NCBI GenBank assembly: GCA_030144725.1
Contig: JASKMD010000005.1
Coordinates: 1,047,476-1,111,475, forward strand
Length of the DNA stretch: 64,000 nucleotides
Source of the DNA: Haematococcus lacustris
Lineage: Eukaryota; Chlorophyta; Chlorophyceae; Chlamydomonadales; Haematococcaceae
Direction of reading: 5' to 3'
Both the position numbers and the translations under genes were made by a program. The notes below the pieces were generated by a model. It did no database searches and was not told the DNA's origin. It worked only from the letters and a program-made list of their open reading frames with translations. Below are positions 53,915 through 64,000 of this stretch, piece by piece; position 1 is the stretch's first letter; the number at the start of each line of letters is the position of its first letter.

Positions 53915-55631
53915 CACAGGGTATGCTCGCCACTGTTTCTTGCCGTGTGTTTCTTAAATATCTTCCAAACAGGGGATGCTTGCCATTGACGGTAGCGTAC
54001 ACCATGGCTTGCAATAAACCGTTGGAGAGTAGACTCCACTGCTGATTGAACAATACGCTTATTCAAGGTACATGCGCCATAATTGCTTTTGAGCAGTGCG
54101 GAACAGAAGCTGCTTCTGCAATGTGTACCTGGGGAGCTTGCCAGTGGGAATGATCTCCTCCCATCCCTCCTCCAGCTAGCAATGTGAACCACCGTGATGA
54201 CCCTCCTCCTTTCCTTCTCCACCAGCTGCTCATGTGAGCCGCCGCATTGACTACTGGTTATACACACGTGTGGGCCATTGCGCTGTTCCTCGTGCCCGCA
54301 CTTCCACCTCAGCTCCACAAGCACTAACACCCATAACAACCACTGTTTGCATGTGTGTCGTGCATTGAGGGTCTTACCCTCATCACATGCCACTCTCCTC
54401 AATAACATGGCTGACAGCATCTTGGCTGCAGGGAGCCGAGATGCAGCTGGGTTGGAGGGCAGGCTGCCTGACCATCACTCACTGACCCTTCCCCTTCCCT
54501 TCTTTTCTCCAGAACCCAGCCCATTCATGTTGCTGCAATGCGTGACTGCACAGCTGTGCTTGCACTTCGCCACCAGCTGTTTGTCGCCAATGAGGGCCTT
54601 CGCACCACACGCCCACCACTGGCTCCCAGCAAGAGGTGCAGCACTTCTGTGCTCAGATACAAGTTTTGACAGGCATATGTGGGAGGGTTGAGGTGCTATT
54701 GAGATACTCATGCAGGCAGGCAGCCCCGACAGCAGCACCCCCAGCAAGTGTACGGAGCTGACAGGGTAGGAGAAGCCAAACTGGTCAGGGACAGTCTGTA
54801 GATAGCCGGCATAGCAATGGTCAGGGCGGGGCCCAGGCCAAGACCCCCCAGGCCAATGCCAGGGCAACTATGTCAGTGCAGCCATTCAGGTTGCTGGGTT
54901 GCCACTGCACTGTAGCGTTGCAAATGCAGCACATCGGAAAGCAATTGACATCCACTGAAGCTGTGCCGCTGGTCTGCTGGCGCCTGGTCTGCCAGCGGCT
55001 GCAACATAGCCCACTCAAGACCCAGCAGCAGCACCCTGTGGCACAGCGGTGTGCAAGTGTGCAGAGTAGGAGGTTGTGTGTGGTTCAAGTGTGACTCTTA
55101 ATGCTGTTGGGGGAGCTGCTGTCCACTGGAAGGCACAGGAGGCGGCCACCTCAGGCTGTGCATGGGGAGGTGGCAGCTTCAAACCTCATCACTGCAGATG
55201 CATCCAACTCCTTCTTGCCTCCCTACCCCCTAAAGCCAACTGGCCACCTGCCATGGGTGCCAGTGGCAGCAGCAGCTTGCCCGCTCCGAGTGTCCTGACT
55301 CAGCCTGGCCCCCTCCCTTCTTTTGTGGCCATGGCTGGGCGATGTGCCACAGGATGGGCAGCAGGCATGTGAGGTGCTGCAAGAGTTGTCAAGCTGAATG
55401 ATACGCAGCGTGTTCCCTGTGAACACCAACACCAATACCAACGACACATTGAGGGAGGAGGAGAGAACAAGTGCACGGTTAGCTCTTTGCATGGGCTGTG
55501 GATAGTCTGTTTGTTTAGATAGTTGTGATGGGTGGATGGCTGCTGCCGTTGTCAGGCTGCTAGAGAGCTAGAGGCACACACATACAGAGAGGCACACACA
55601 TACACATGCATAAGCTTACCAGCCAGGCATT
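53915..55631. other. Unresolved region, possible minus-strand membrane-protein fragments
   Basis: The minus strand contains hydrophobic exon-like pieces, including VALALAWGVLAWAPP (about 54821-54870), LQTVPDQFGFSYPVSSVHLL (about 54730-54800) and NVSLVLVLVFTGNTLRIIQL (about 55395-55455). They could be spans of a multi-pass membrane protein, but no continuous spliced model or family match could be built. Otherwise nothing is seen. Confidence 0.25.
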
Positions 55632-56643
55632 AGCTGGCTACCCCTCCCATTGAACCACCACGTAAGGGACATTTGACTTTGCGGCGTGCCTGGTGAGAGT
55701 TGAGTTGTCATTTTAACGCGTAACGCCTTATCTTTGCGTCGCGCTTGCGCCTGCGCGCCCGAGCTGCTGGCACCCACGGTGACCGGCAGTCTGCCAGGCA
55801 CGCGAACGGTTTCGCTCTGAGCAATGGACCTTTTAACTGCTGCTTCACAACACCCACAACGCAAGATGCATAGTTCTCCGCTGCGGTACACTTTACGCAT
55901 GGAGCCCAGTTTTCTCAACATCATCTTACACAGCCTCCCTCTCCACATGAATCTCCACCCAGCCAGTGCTGCCAGCTGGCGTAGACCTCACACAACACGC
56001 ACAGCGGGCAGCCTGGCCCCCCTGCCGTTTGTAGGGGAGCTATTTGGATGTCGGCATGCTGCAGACATGTGCACACGCCATCTTCTAAAACCCCTCTTGG
56101 GAAATCTTGGGAAGAGTTGAGACTTTGGCAGGGGTTTCACTGTGAGTTCCCTAGCCAGTGACGCAAGGCTGGAGAGTTACCTTGAGTTGCATGGTTGTCA
56201 GACGGGCATCAGCAGAGTGGGCAGCATGGAGGAGGGTTATCCCACCTCTTGGAGCCTAATCAACAAATGATTGATGCAGTTGCCACTGCTGTGCTCCTAC
56301 TATGGTCTCCTCCTAATTCCAGAGCCCCAGAGCCTAGTTTCAGAGCCCCTGAGCCAGCGCATGTTGGTCACGATGTTAGACATGGGGTCGGGCTCCTCGC
56401 ACATCGCGCACTATCCATCGCGTTAATCAGGGACTCACAGATACTGGGTCAGCGTACATCAAGTCCGCAGGCTCGGTAGGGTCGCATACCCGGCAACATG
56501 CCCGACCAGCTCAGCGTGCGGCTGAGCGCAGCCGCTTTCCGACGCTTTAATCCGCGTGTAAATCCGTGCAGAAATGAGTCCGGAAAAGCCGTTGTCCCTT
56601 ACCGTGAGGGGGGTTGGTGGTTCAATGGGAGGGGTAGCCAGCT
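55632..56643. mobile_element. Terminal-inverted-repeat element, about 1.0 kb
   Basis: A perfect 29-base inverted repeat at 55632-55660 and 56615-56643 starts AGCTGGCTACCCCTCCCATT. Both copies continue inward to a shared GTAAGGGAC after a short indel. Flanks share GCAT (55627-55630 and 56644-56647), a possible 4-base target duplication with one extra T on the left. No transposase frame is visible inside, so it is probably a non-autonomous DNA transposon. A minus-strand frame at 55616-55948 overlaps its left half and may be spurious. Confidence 0.6.
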
Positions 56644-57054
56644 GCATCCTTGGCATCCCAGCATGGTCAAGCTGAGGCACTTGTGCCATGGCCTTAGCCA
56701 CCGCAGTGTAGCTGGTACATGGCCATGGCACAGCCATCAGCTAGCGGGGATCATGGTCTATAGCGCCTGTCCATCTCCTCACATGTCACAATATCGCAGG
56801 CCCTAACCCTCGTCTGTGTTACGCATACACATGAACACCCCCGCCATTGGCCTCGCACTTCACTGTTCACAAAAGCTCCCCCCTCTACGGCTACGGCATG
56901 CTTGGCAGGGTTATGGTCACAATGCTCGAAGGGTTCAAGGACTCATCAAGGGGACTAGAGATCAGTGTCCATCTTTGGGTTGGGGTTAGGGTCAGTCGTC
57001 GTCAACCTAGATCAGGACACAGTGACACAGAGACATAGTGTCAAAGCTATCATA
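56644..57054. other. Spacer, no gene seen
   Basis: No coding or repeat structure was recognised. Confidence 0.35.
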
Positions 57055-57134
57055 GCTTTGACACCCAGTGGGCAGCTTTGACACCCAGTGGGCAGCTTTG
57101 ACACCCAGTGGGCAGCTTTGACACCCAGTGGGCA
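57055..57134 (+). repeat. 20-bp tandem repeat, four copies
   Basis: Unit GCTTTGACACCCAGTGGGCA, four perfect copies. A related GACACCCAGTGGGCAG-like string (CAACCCAGTGGGCAGCTTGG) occurs inside the putative exon near 57470. Confidence 0.95.
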
Positions 57135-58001
57135 GTGGGTTGGAGGAGCAGTGAGAAAGTGTGGGGAGCGACTGTTCAGACATGTGGAGACATCGCAGGG
57201 CACAAAGGATGTGACCAATCAGGTGAGCAACCCAACCTTGCATGTAACCTAGCCTAGTCCTTGCTTGCATCACAGCCTAACCCTTGAGCCAATTCCATTG
57301 ACTACCCTCATGCCTTTGTCCATGTATCCAGTTCGTCGTGTACTGCAAGGTGAAGGGCATCATAGTGCCCAAGGACCCACAAGCGGACTATGCCTTCAAG
57401 CAGTTTGTGAAGAGGGAGTTTGAGGCTGCAAGCAAGTCCTTGCGCCCTCCCTGCGCACTGCAGATGGCAACCCAGTGGGCAGCTTGGCCTTCTTGGTTGC
57501 GTGCGCAGCTGGCTTTGACAAGGACTCCGTGGTTGACCACCAACTAAAGGAGGGCCTAGCAGGCAAGCCGGTGATGCCATTGCTGCTGGTGGATCACATG
57601 GCCTTCACTAACTTCAAGGTACGCTTGCCTGCATGGCGCAAAGGCATCAGCAGCTTGCCCAACATGTGCATGCTAGCCGATTGAGACCTACAATTGCTCC
57701 TAATGTGTGCAGCTATACTACCGCCTTACGGACCTCTATATAGGCAGGTCACCGGTGAGAAGGAGGATTTTGAAGAGCTGATGGCCTCCAACCACAATGC
57801 ATTGATGTTGCAATTCCGTGAAGTGTTATTGAAAGAATGCGAAGCATTCTGTTGGGAGAACATTGACAATGTGCGCGTGTGCGGCATGCAAGGTGAGTAC
57901 TTGCTAGCACCTATCAGCATAGATGCCAAGGCATGGGCGCATGCATACTGATGCTTTCCGTACTTTCTCTTGCAGGAGCAGCCATGGCGCACAGGAGCTA
58001 A
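57135..58001 (+). CDS. Putative gene fragment, function unknown
   Basis: Exon-like pieces on the plus strand have usable splice sites. One is a segment reading RKCGERLFRHVETSQGTKDV before a GTGAGC donor at about 57221. The next starts at about 57331 (FVVYCKVKGIIVPKDPQADY), then a piece with VGSLAFLVACAAGFDKDSVV ending at a GTACGC donor near 57619. Another (YRQVTGEKEDFEELMASNHN) ends at a GTGAGT donor, and a short last exon stops at 58001. Phases do not all agree, so introns or damage are missing from this model. The first piece is vaguely like a BED-type zinc finger, which would suggest a transposase-related gene, but this is speculative. Confidence 0.3.
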
Positions 58002-58878
58002 GCGAGGGGGTGGAGAGGGGAGGGTGGACCAGGTCAGTGACCCATACACATGTAGTGTTCCCCTTCCCCCTAATCCTATACCATCAACCACCACCTTCAA
58101 GTTTGTCATCCCACTTGTTCCCCCCCTCACCCCACATCAGCCATACAAGTCTTGGCACCCAGGTCATTGACAAACACTACTGACTGCATGGCATGGCATG
58201 GCATGTCTCTTGCAGGTCATCAGAGAACCCTAAGACTTGTCCTTGTCTGGGTTCCAACCCGACACGTTCAGCATTGGCGCAGATGAAGCCCAGCCAACAG
58301 CCAACAGGGCATGGCATGCCTAGCCTTTGTTTCCATGCATGCTATAGGCATGCCCAATGTCATGGCAGCAAGCGTATTACTCTGGATGCAGACTTGGTGC
58401 TTGGGCAATAGGCCTTGTACGGTGGAAGAAGGTTTGCTTGCTTGGGCAATAGGTGCTTGCTTGGGCAATAGGCCTTGTACGGTGGCAGAAGGTTACTGGC
58501 TAGCTTAGGCAATAAGCCAGTGTAACATCGATGCATCGATTTGCAATTATCGACCCCCCATCGATTCGGCCTCGAACAGGCCCCAAAGTTTGGGCCAAAC
58601 AAGCCTCGAAATCACACAAATCGACCCCCCATCGAATCGACAGCTTACCCCATCGACGCAACGGGCCGAGTTCAGTCGGCGTTGAACCCCCCTATCGGTC
58701 CGCATTCAAGGCGGGATCGGCGGGGGGGATTTGTCCGACGTATGCCCACCGGCCTCTTGAACCCAAGGAATGTAAAGTAGGTGAACATGTGGGCAAATAG
58801 CGAGCATCACTACCATCATTACATCATCACTACCGTTTTGACCAGCTTGTGACACTACTTATGGAACTTGTGGAATGC
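58002..58878. other. Spacer with short repeats
   Basis: It contains three copies of GCTTGGGCAATAGG(CCTTGTACGGTGG) around 58400-58515. Repeated ATCGACCCCCCATCGA motifs occur around 58548-58660. No coding exon is supported. Confidence 0.5.
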
Positions 58879-58980
58879 GAGTCAGGATGTCCCAACATGG
58901 GGTTGGTAATCTTCATGCAAATACTCACTGAATACTGCACCGTTTGAGATAGCGTTTATCGCATTGACAGCTGCGAATTA
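58879..58980 (+). repeat. ~100-bp dispersed repeat, copy 2
   Basis: It contains CCCAACATGGGGTTGGTAAT and runs to the edge of the duplicated acyl-activating enzyme segment. See the copy at 24107. Confidence 0.85.
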
Positions 58981-58986
58981 CTGCGC

Positions 58987-59901
58987 GCTGCAGTGGGGGT
59001 GCCTACCCCAGGCGGGGGCCCAGAGCTGCTGCTGCTGTTCCTCGTGCTGCATCCGGCTGCAGCAGGTGGGTGGGTGGGTGGGTGGGTGGGTGGGTGGGTG
59101 GGTGGGTGGGTGGGTGGGTGGGTGGGTGGGTGGGTGGGTGGGTGGGTGGGTGGGTGGGTGGGCGGGCGGGCGGGCCGGCGGGCGGGCAGGCGGGCGGTAT
59201 GCAGCCTCTGCTGCTGTGGTATGCAAGGGCTGATGAGAAGGCTCTGCATGACTCCCTGGCAGAGGTGGTAGTGGTGGTGGTGGGTGATGTCCTGGACATC
59301 TTGCCGCATGCACATGTGTAGGCATGGCTGTAACACTGCATGCTCAATGGTCCGTGTGCATGCAGGCCAACATTCCGAGGCAGAGATGCAGCGTGCCTGC
59401 CAGTCCGTCATCAGTGCTGAGCTGAACCCGCTGTTCAGGGTGGCGCGGGTGCTGCTGCTGCCGGCCCTGCCCCGCAACGCGTCAAACAAGGTCATGCGCA
59501 GGCTGCTGAGAGACCAGGCCGGGCTGCAGGCCAAGGAGCAGCAGGGGCGGCAGCCAGGCCACGTACTGCAGTTAGGCTCCGCTGCCGAACCCAAACAGGG
59601 CAAAGCGAGGTTGTGACAGTGTCAACGGCTGGATGCTGACCCACTAGCTAATGAAACTGTTGTGGTGCGGATGGTAAAGCTCTAGGACATCAGCCCTACC
59701 AGAGAAGAGAACAGGGGCGTGTGCTGCGGATGTGCTGCCACTGGCCTTGGCGCCAGGTCGGACGCAATCTTGACTTTGCATTGGATAGACGATTGTCCAT
59801 TGTTTGTGGCCCGGTCCAAATAATCAGATAGTGGCATAGTTGACTGGGACGTGCCAGCCGCGTTCAGCATTCTCCGCCATGCAGTGTGCCCAGGCCCACG
59901 C
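58987..59901 (+). pseudogene. Duplicated 3' end of the acyl-activating enzyme
   Basis: Matches 22127-23044 base for base with few differences, introns included, so it arose by DNA-level duplication rather than from mRNA. It begins within the exon encoding [10 protein letters not shown] and includes the last exons through the KARL end (stop at 59614-59616) and about 285 bases of 3' flank. The reading frame of the last exon is intact (one Val-to-Gly change). Without the upstream exons it cannot encode a working enzyme. It sits between two direct copies of the ~100-bp repeat. Confidence 0.9.
59067..59160 (+). repeat. (GGGT)n tetranucleotide array
   Basis: About 23 GGGT units in the duplicated intron, at the position where the source gene has GGGC. 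A few GGGC units remain at the 3' end (59161-59190). Confidence 0.95.
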
Positions 59902-60000
59902 TCAGGAGACCCCAACATGGGGTTGGTAATCTTCATGCAAATACTCTTTCAATACTGGACCGTTTTCAATAGCGTTTGTCACACTGGCAGCTGCGAACTA
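59902..60000 (+). repeat. ~100-bp dispersed repeat, copy 3
   Basis: It starts at TCAGGAGACCCCAACATGGG immediately after the duplicated segment. It is a direct repeat of copy 2. Confidence 0.85.
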
Positions 60001-61498
60001 TTGTGCATCTACTGGCAAGCGGCGCGTTAACTCTTGAGAGTGAGGCCATGCCGGCGCAAGCGATCGCGGACACACCTCTACTGCTCACAGCCGATTGTTC
60101 TAGTGGTATGTAGCGGCATCAGTGATGGAGCTGCGCGTGCTATCGAGCCAAAAGTACAATCTGAATTCAGCCCGCCAGGCTTGCTCCACGAGCCTTTCAT
60201 TGGTGCAGGCGGCGTCGGAAGACCGTCGTTGAGCAAGAAATAACGCGACATTGAAGCGAGGTGCGATTGGATAGAGGTCTCTCTAGCCAGCCACACCAAA
60301 AAGGGGACCCCCTTGCACACATCGGCATGCTGTGAGCTGACCACTCTGAGTTATTAGAATGTCTCGTTATTAGTTTGTTCATTATTCAATGACACAGCTG
60401 CTGGAAAAGAAAGCACGGCAATCCATCAACCAGGCCCGCCTCCTCACCCTTTGGCGTGACCCAACTCTGCCTTGCAGGATTATCTAACCTACTCCGACCG
60501 CCTGGACCCTGCCCCCTCGCACCCCCTTGCAGCCCCACCACCTCCCAGCCCCCGCAGAAGCCTCCCACCCCCTCCCGCCCCCTCCCAGCCCCCTTACTGC
60601 CCCGCCACCCCTTCCCAACCCCTCCCAGCCCCTCCCAGCCCCCTCACTGCCCTCCCACCCCCTCCTAGCCCCCTCACTGCCCCGCCAACCCTTCCTACCC
60701 TTTCCCAGCCCCTCCCAGCCCCTCCCAGCCCCTCCCACTGCCTCCCAGCCCCGCCCACCCCCGCCCGTGAAATCACCTAGGGCTGCTTATCTAGGAAGGC
60801 TGAGGCTATCGCTGGCAGCTGGTGCTGGCGCCGCCCCTGGGCTGCCCACCCCTCCTGCTGCCCCCCCCTGGCAGCAGCTGGCAGCTGGTGCTAGTGCATC
60901 CCCTGAGCTGCTCAACCCTCCAGCTGAGCAGCAAGGGGCCACATCGGAGCTGGACACGAGCTGGACACGCAAGCGGGGGCCGGGCGGGAGGGATCGGACC
61001 CAACATGTCGAGCAAGGTAAGAGAGAAATGGCCGACACACCTTGTAAGGCATTGCAGAGTGGCCAGACAACCAGTACTGCTCACGAAGCGGTCAAGCAAT
61101 GCAGCAGCCTTGCATGTTTCTGTGCATGTGTGGAGTGGCGCGGTTACATCGGTTTGGCTTGCCATGTGAATCGCTTCGACTGCGACGACTGTCCCTCACT
61201 ATGTGCAGGTGCTCCTGGGCCACGTCGGTCGCGGCGGTCGGTCGCAGCGAGGCCCGCATGAGCAAAATTGGCATGAACTTGATAGTCAAGATTTGAGCCG
61301 CCATAGCACTCGGCACACTGCACAATAATTAATGTTACAAGCTGCACCGCATAGCTGACAGAGTCCTCTATCCAGGGATGTGCGAAACATAAGTAGAAAC
61401 CATGTGGCTGAGACGCGGCGCCGTTTTGATTACCAGGGGTCGGTTTCCTATCATTTCCTGTCATTTTTTGTTAGTTGGGCCCTGCGATCTTCTTCACG
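60001..61498. other. Unresolved region, possible small plus-strand gene
   Basis: A plus-strand ATG at 60389 opens MTQLLEKKARQSINQARLLT. A later frame (about 60775-61017, AAYLGRLRLSLAAGAGAAPG...) ends at a GTAAGA donor and could join an exon at about 61209-61261. The middle is a C-rich low-complexity stretch (60515-60770, CCCCTCCCAGCC repeats), and no continuous model holds. No family was recognised. Confidence 0.25.
60515..60770 (+). repeat. Degenerate CCCCTCCCAGCC repeats
   Basis: Imperfect pyrimidine-rich tandem units, C on the plus strand. Confidence 0.8.
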
Positions 61499-64000
61499 AT
61501 GGGCTCACTCTTTCCCGTGAAAAGAGCCCTAACCTCCTCGGACACGGAAACCACAGCAGACACGCTATGGGCACGCATGCCACCACGACGCGCCAATAGG
61601 TACGATAAAAAGGAAGGCGAGTCCAAGAACAGAAAGCCTGGTGAGTGGCCGCGGGAGTCATCGCAACCTGTCGGCAGGTCACATGCTGCCTTGGGTTTGC
61701 TGCAGAAATGACGGCTGCAAGCGATATAGAATCGCAGACAACCCGCATGCAACGGGCATCAGCGCTCAAAGCGCAGCAGGCTGCGCCAGACAGCAGAAGC
61801 AGCGCAGCAGTGCAGCAGGCATCGCAAGATGAGGCCCCGGCAGCCTGCTGTGGGCCTACCATGCCTGCTGTGTCGTCCCTGAATGGCCATCGTCCATCCG
61901 TATCGTATGCGCGAGTGGTCACTTCTGGCGGCTCCTCAGCAGGTAGTGCCTGGACAAATGTACCCTGGCGGGTTTTGAGCCGCTTCAGCTGACCTGTGAT
62001 GGCTGGCCGAAGTCCAGCATTAAGTCCAACTTACCCTGGGGGGGTCCAAGCCGCTCCTGAATGACTCTGCTGTGCCTGTGGTGGCTGCTCGAATTCAGCA
62101 GCTGGTGGTGATGGCGCCACCAAGGCTGCTGATGCGAACGACCGTGACACCACTGGCAGACCCCTCAGTACCCTGGTCCCATTGCAAAGGACCCTGCCAG
62201 TAGCCGGGGAAGGTGAAATACTCCTGAAAGCTGAGCAAGCGGCCACGTTTGTGTCCGTGGTGATTGGCAGAACCTCCCCTCCCGCAGGCAGCACCCTCAC
62301 CGACAGCAGCCCTGAGAGCTTAGACTGTGACTGCGAGGGGGTGACTGGTGGACGGGAATGCAATGGCAAGTGCGGTGACACCTACTTTGGATCTGGATTC
62401 GTTCGTTGGATATCTGGAAAGAGGTGTGGGACCCTGCCATACCATGCGCCCTGCGCTTGCAACACGCCTTGCACACAGAAGGCAGTGAGCAAGCTTTCAT
62501 GCCCTCGCCTTCTCCCCTCAGCTGTTTTTGTTTTCAACCTGCGCTTCATCTGCTGCTTGCCTCATTGTATGCCGCGTTTGAGCAGGCACTGTTTTGACCT
62601 GGGAGGCAAGCCTTTGCCTCAGATTGTGTCCAAGCTGCACCAAATGGTGCGGCAGCTGCAAAATGACCACAGCCAGCAGCAGGAACGCATGAGCTTGAAC
62701 CTACAGGCAGCTGAGCAGCAAGCCACCAGCCTAGCCAGGGCCAAGCATGATGCGGACAGGAAGCTGAAGGAAGCGCAGACAAGCTCGCAACAGATGAAAG
62801 AGCAGTACCAGGCAAGCCAGAAGAAGCTGGTGGAGCAGCACCTGCAATACAAGCGCCAGGCACTGGCCGAAGTGGAGGAGCTAAGGAGACAAAGCACCAC
62901 TGCACAGGTGAGCGCCAAGTAAGTTTAAGCTATGCAAATGATGCACACTAATGAACAGGTGAGCATTAGGGCAATGTGAGCTATGCAAGAATGGTGCACC
63001 GCATGGTGCTGCTCATGACCATGGATCAGGCAGGAAGGGAGCAAGAAAGAGCGGGTTGGGTGTCTAATGTATTGAGTTTTTTGTGTTGACGCTGGTCACG
63101 AAGGGTCCAGGACCACCACATGGCTGGTTACGCATTGGGTCCCGAATGGTTACGGAAAACAAGCATCGCAGCATTTGTTTATGCCAGAAATCATGGTAAC
63201 GGAATCCAGGCCTTGAAAACAAGCTTTTGGTACCGATCGTTACGTATTACACAAAAAAACCATGGTGTGTAGGCGCGCCCCTGGCCAACAACACCAGGTG
63301 CCGAGTCATGCTGCATGCTGTGTGCTGTGTGACCATATGAGTAGGCACATGCCCGGCAGCTGTCTGCTGAGGTGGAGGCTCTGCAGAAGGCCAGCCTGCG
63401 TCATGTTGAGGAGGTGGAGACGCTTGAGGAGCGGCTGTCCACCAGCAATGCTCAGGAGGAGGCAGCGGCCGCAGACCTCAGGCTGTGCAAGGTAAGGTGG
63501 TGCAAATGTGTGCGGTAGCATGTGCAAAACAGGCAGAACTGTATTTCTAACATGCTTCATGTTTTTGTACTATCACCATTTGTCAGTGGCCTTGCACCCC
63601 AACCACCACTTGCCATCCCATTTGCCATGTGCCGACAACCTGAGCCAACATCATGCTGCGATTGGCTGCCACTGGCACCTGGCAAAGTTCTGCTCTGTGG
63701 CAAGAAATGTGCAGAAGTGCACTTAGGCATTTGCACAAATCCTTGCACCAGCTGTTGCCATTGGCCTCCATTCACTGCATGGCACCGTTGCCTTGTACAG
63801 GAGGAGCTTGCATCTGCTCAGTCCCAGCTGGCCCAACTCAACAGCAGCAGCAGCAGCAGCAGCGCAGGCCCTGCCGGTGGTGGTGAAGGGGCCCAGGCCC
63901 AGCAGGGTCCTTACACTGCCCAGCGCTGTGCTGGCGGCAGCTTCCCCGTGGGCTTTGGCAGTGTGGAGCAGCGGGAGTGCCTGGACCAGCTGAGCATTGC
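61499..64000 (+). CDS. Coiled-coil protein, N-terminal part (runs off the window)
   Basis: Exons 61499-61640, 61706-61942, 62099-62369, 62586-62907, 63360-63491 and 63801 to beyond the edge, all in agreeing phase (1, 1, 2, 0, 0). The first three encode a low-complexity N-terminal region (SSDTETTADTLWARMPPRRA, SVSYARVVTSGGSSA). Exon 4 starts a long coiled coil: IVSKLHQMVRQLQNDHSQQQ, then many Gln, Lys and Glu heptads through AEVEELRRQSTTAQ. Exon 5 continues it (AEVEALQKASLRHVEEVETL). Exon 6 opens EELASAQSQLAQLN, then a poly-Ser and Gly-rich linker. Such a layout suits a structural or tethering protein (Golgi, centrosome or flagellar), but the family is not identifiable from this part. ATG 61499 is the best start; the acceptor of exon 3 is the weakest boundary. 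Confidence 0.65.

Noticed and set aside
55616..55948. Minus-strand frame as the first exon of a membrane protein
   Set aside because: It overlaps the left inverted repeat of the 1-kb element and its hydrophobic continuation could not be joined in phase.

Overview
The window looks like nuclear DNA of a green alga (Chlorophyta, probably Chlamydomonadales). Genes are GC-rich and broken by many short GT-AG introns, often with GTGAGT or GTGCGT donors. Candidate TGTAA polyadenylation signals follow several genes, and simple-sequence arrays are dense. One gene carries a plausible chloroplast transit peptide. The species cannot be named from the sequence. A 500-base run of N (17349-17848) marks an assembly gap.

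Layout. 1-6 kb: the last exon of an RGG-rich protein (+), a two-exon plastid membrane protein (+) and a five-exon ceramide synthase (-). 6.7-12.8 kb: no gene; a palindromic 18-bp satellite in three blocks, with G-rich arrays between them. 12.8-17.3 kb: a Ty3/gypsy chromovirus (-) with its 3' LTR, polypurine tract, pol and the end of gag; its 5' part is lost in the gap. 17.8-22.8 kb: most of an acyl-activating enzyme of the peroxisomal AAE17/18 type (+). 23-26 kb: decayed repeats. 26.1-34.1 kb: CNOT11 of the CCR4-NOT complex, whose 3' four-fifths is present three times in tandem. 35.4-39.4 kb: RNA polymerase III subunit RPC4 and the exon-junction protein Y14, 226 bp apart on the same strand. 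41-42.2 kb: a three-exon gene of unknown function. 44-53.9 kb: two tandem 11-exon SGNH hydrolase genes (-) with a LINE remnant between them. 55.6-56.6 kb: a terminal-inverted-repeat element. 57-58 kb: a poorly resolved gene fragment. 59-59.9 kb: a second copy of the 3' end of the acyl-activating enzyme, between copies of a ~100-bp repeat. 61.5 kb to the edge: the first six exons of a coiled-coil protein gene.

The genes are unrelated housekeeping functions (lipid metabolism, mRNA decay, Pol III transcription, splicing marks, secreted hydrolases) and form no pathway. What stands out is the amount of recent local rearrangement. The CNOT11 triplication has a middle copy that is a left/right hybrid, as unequal crossing-over predicts. 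A gene 3' end has been copied 37 kb away. A pair of hydrolase genes keeps the same exon skeleton. A retroelement has gag and pol in one frame separated by a single UAG, and a stable three-stem fold lies inside its LTR.

Exon boundaries were worked out by hand from splice motifs, phase and family similarity known from memory. No database search or transcript data were available.
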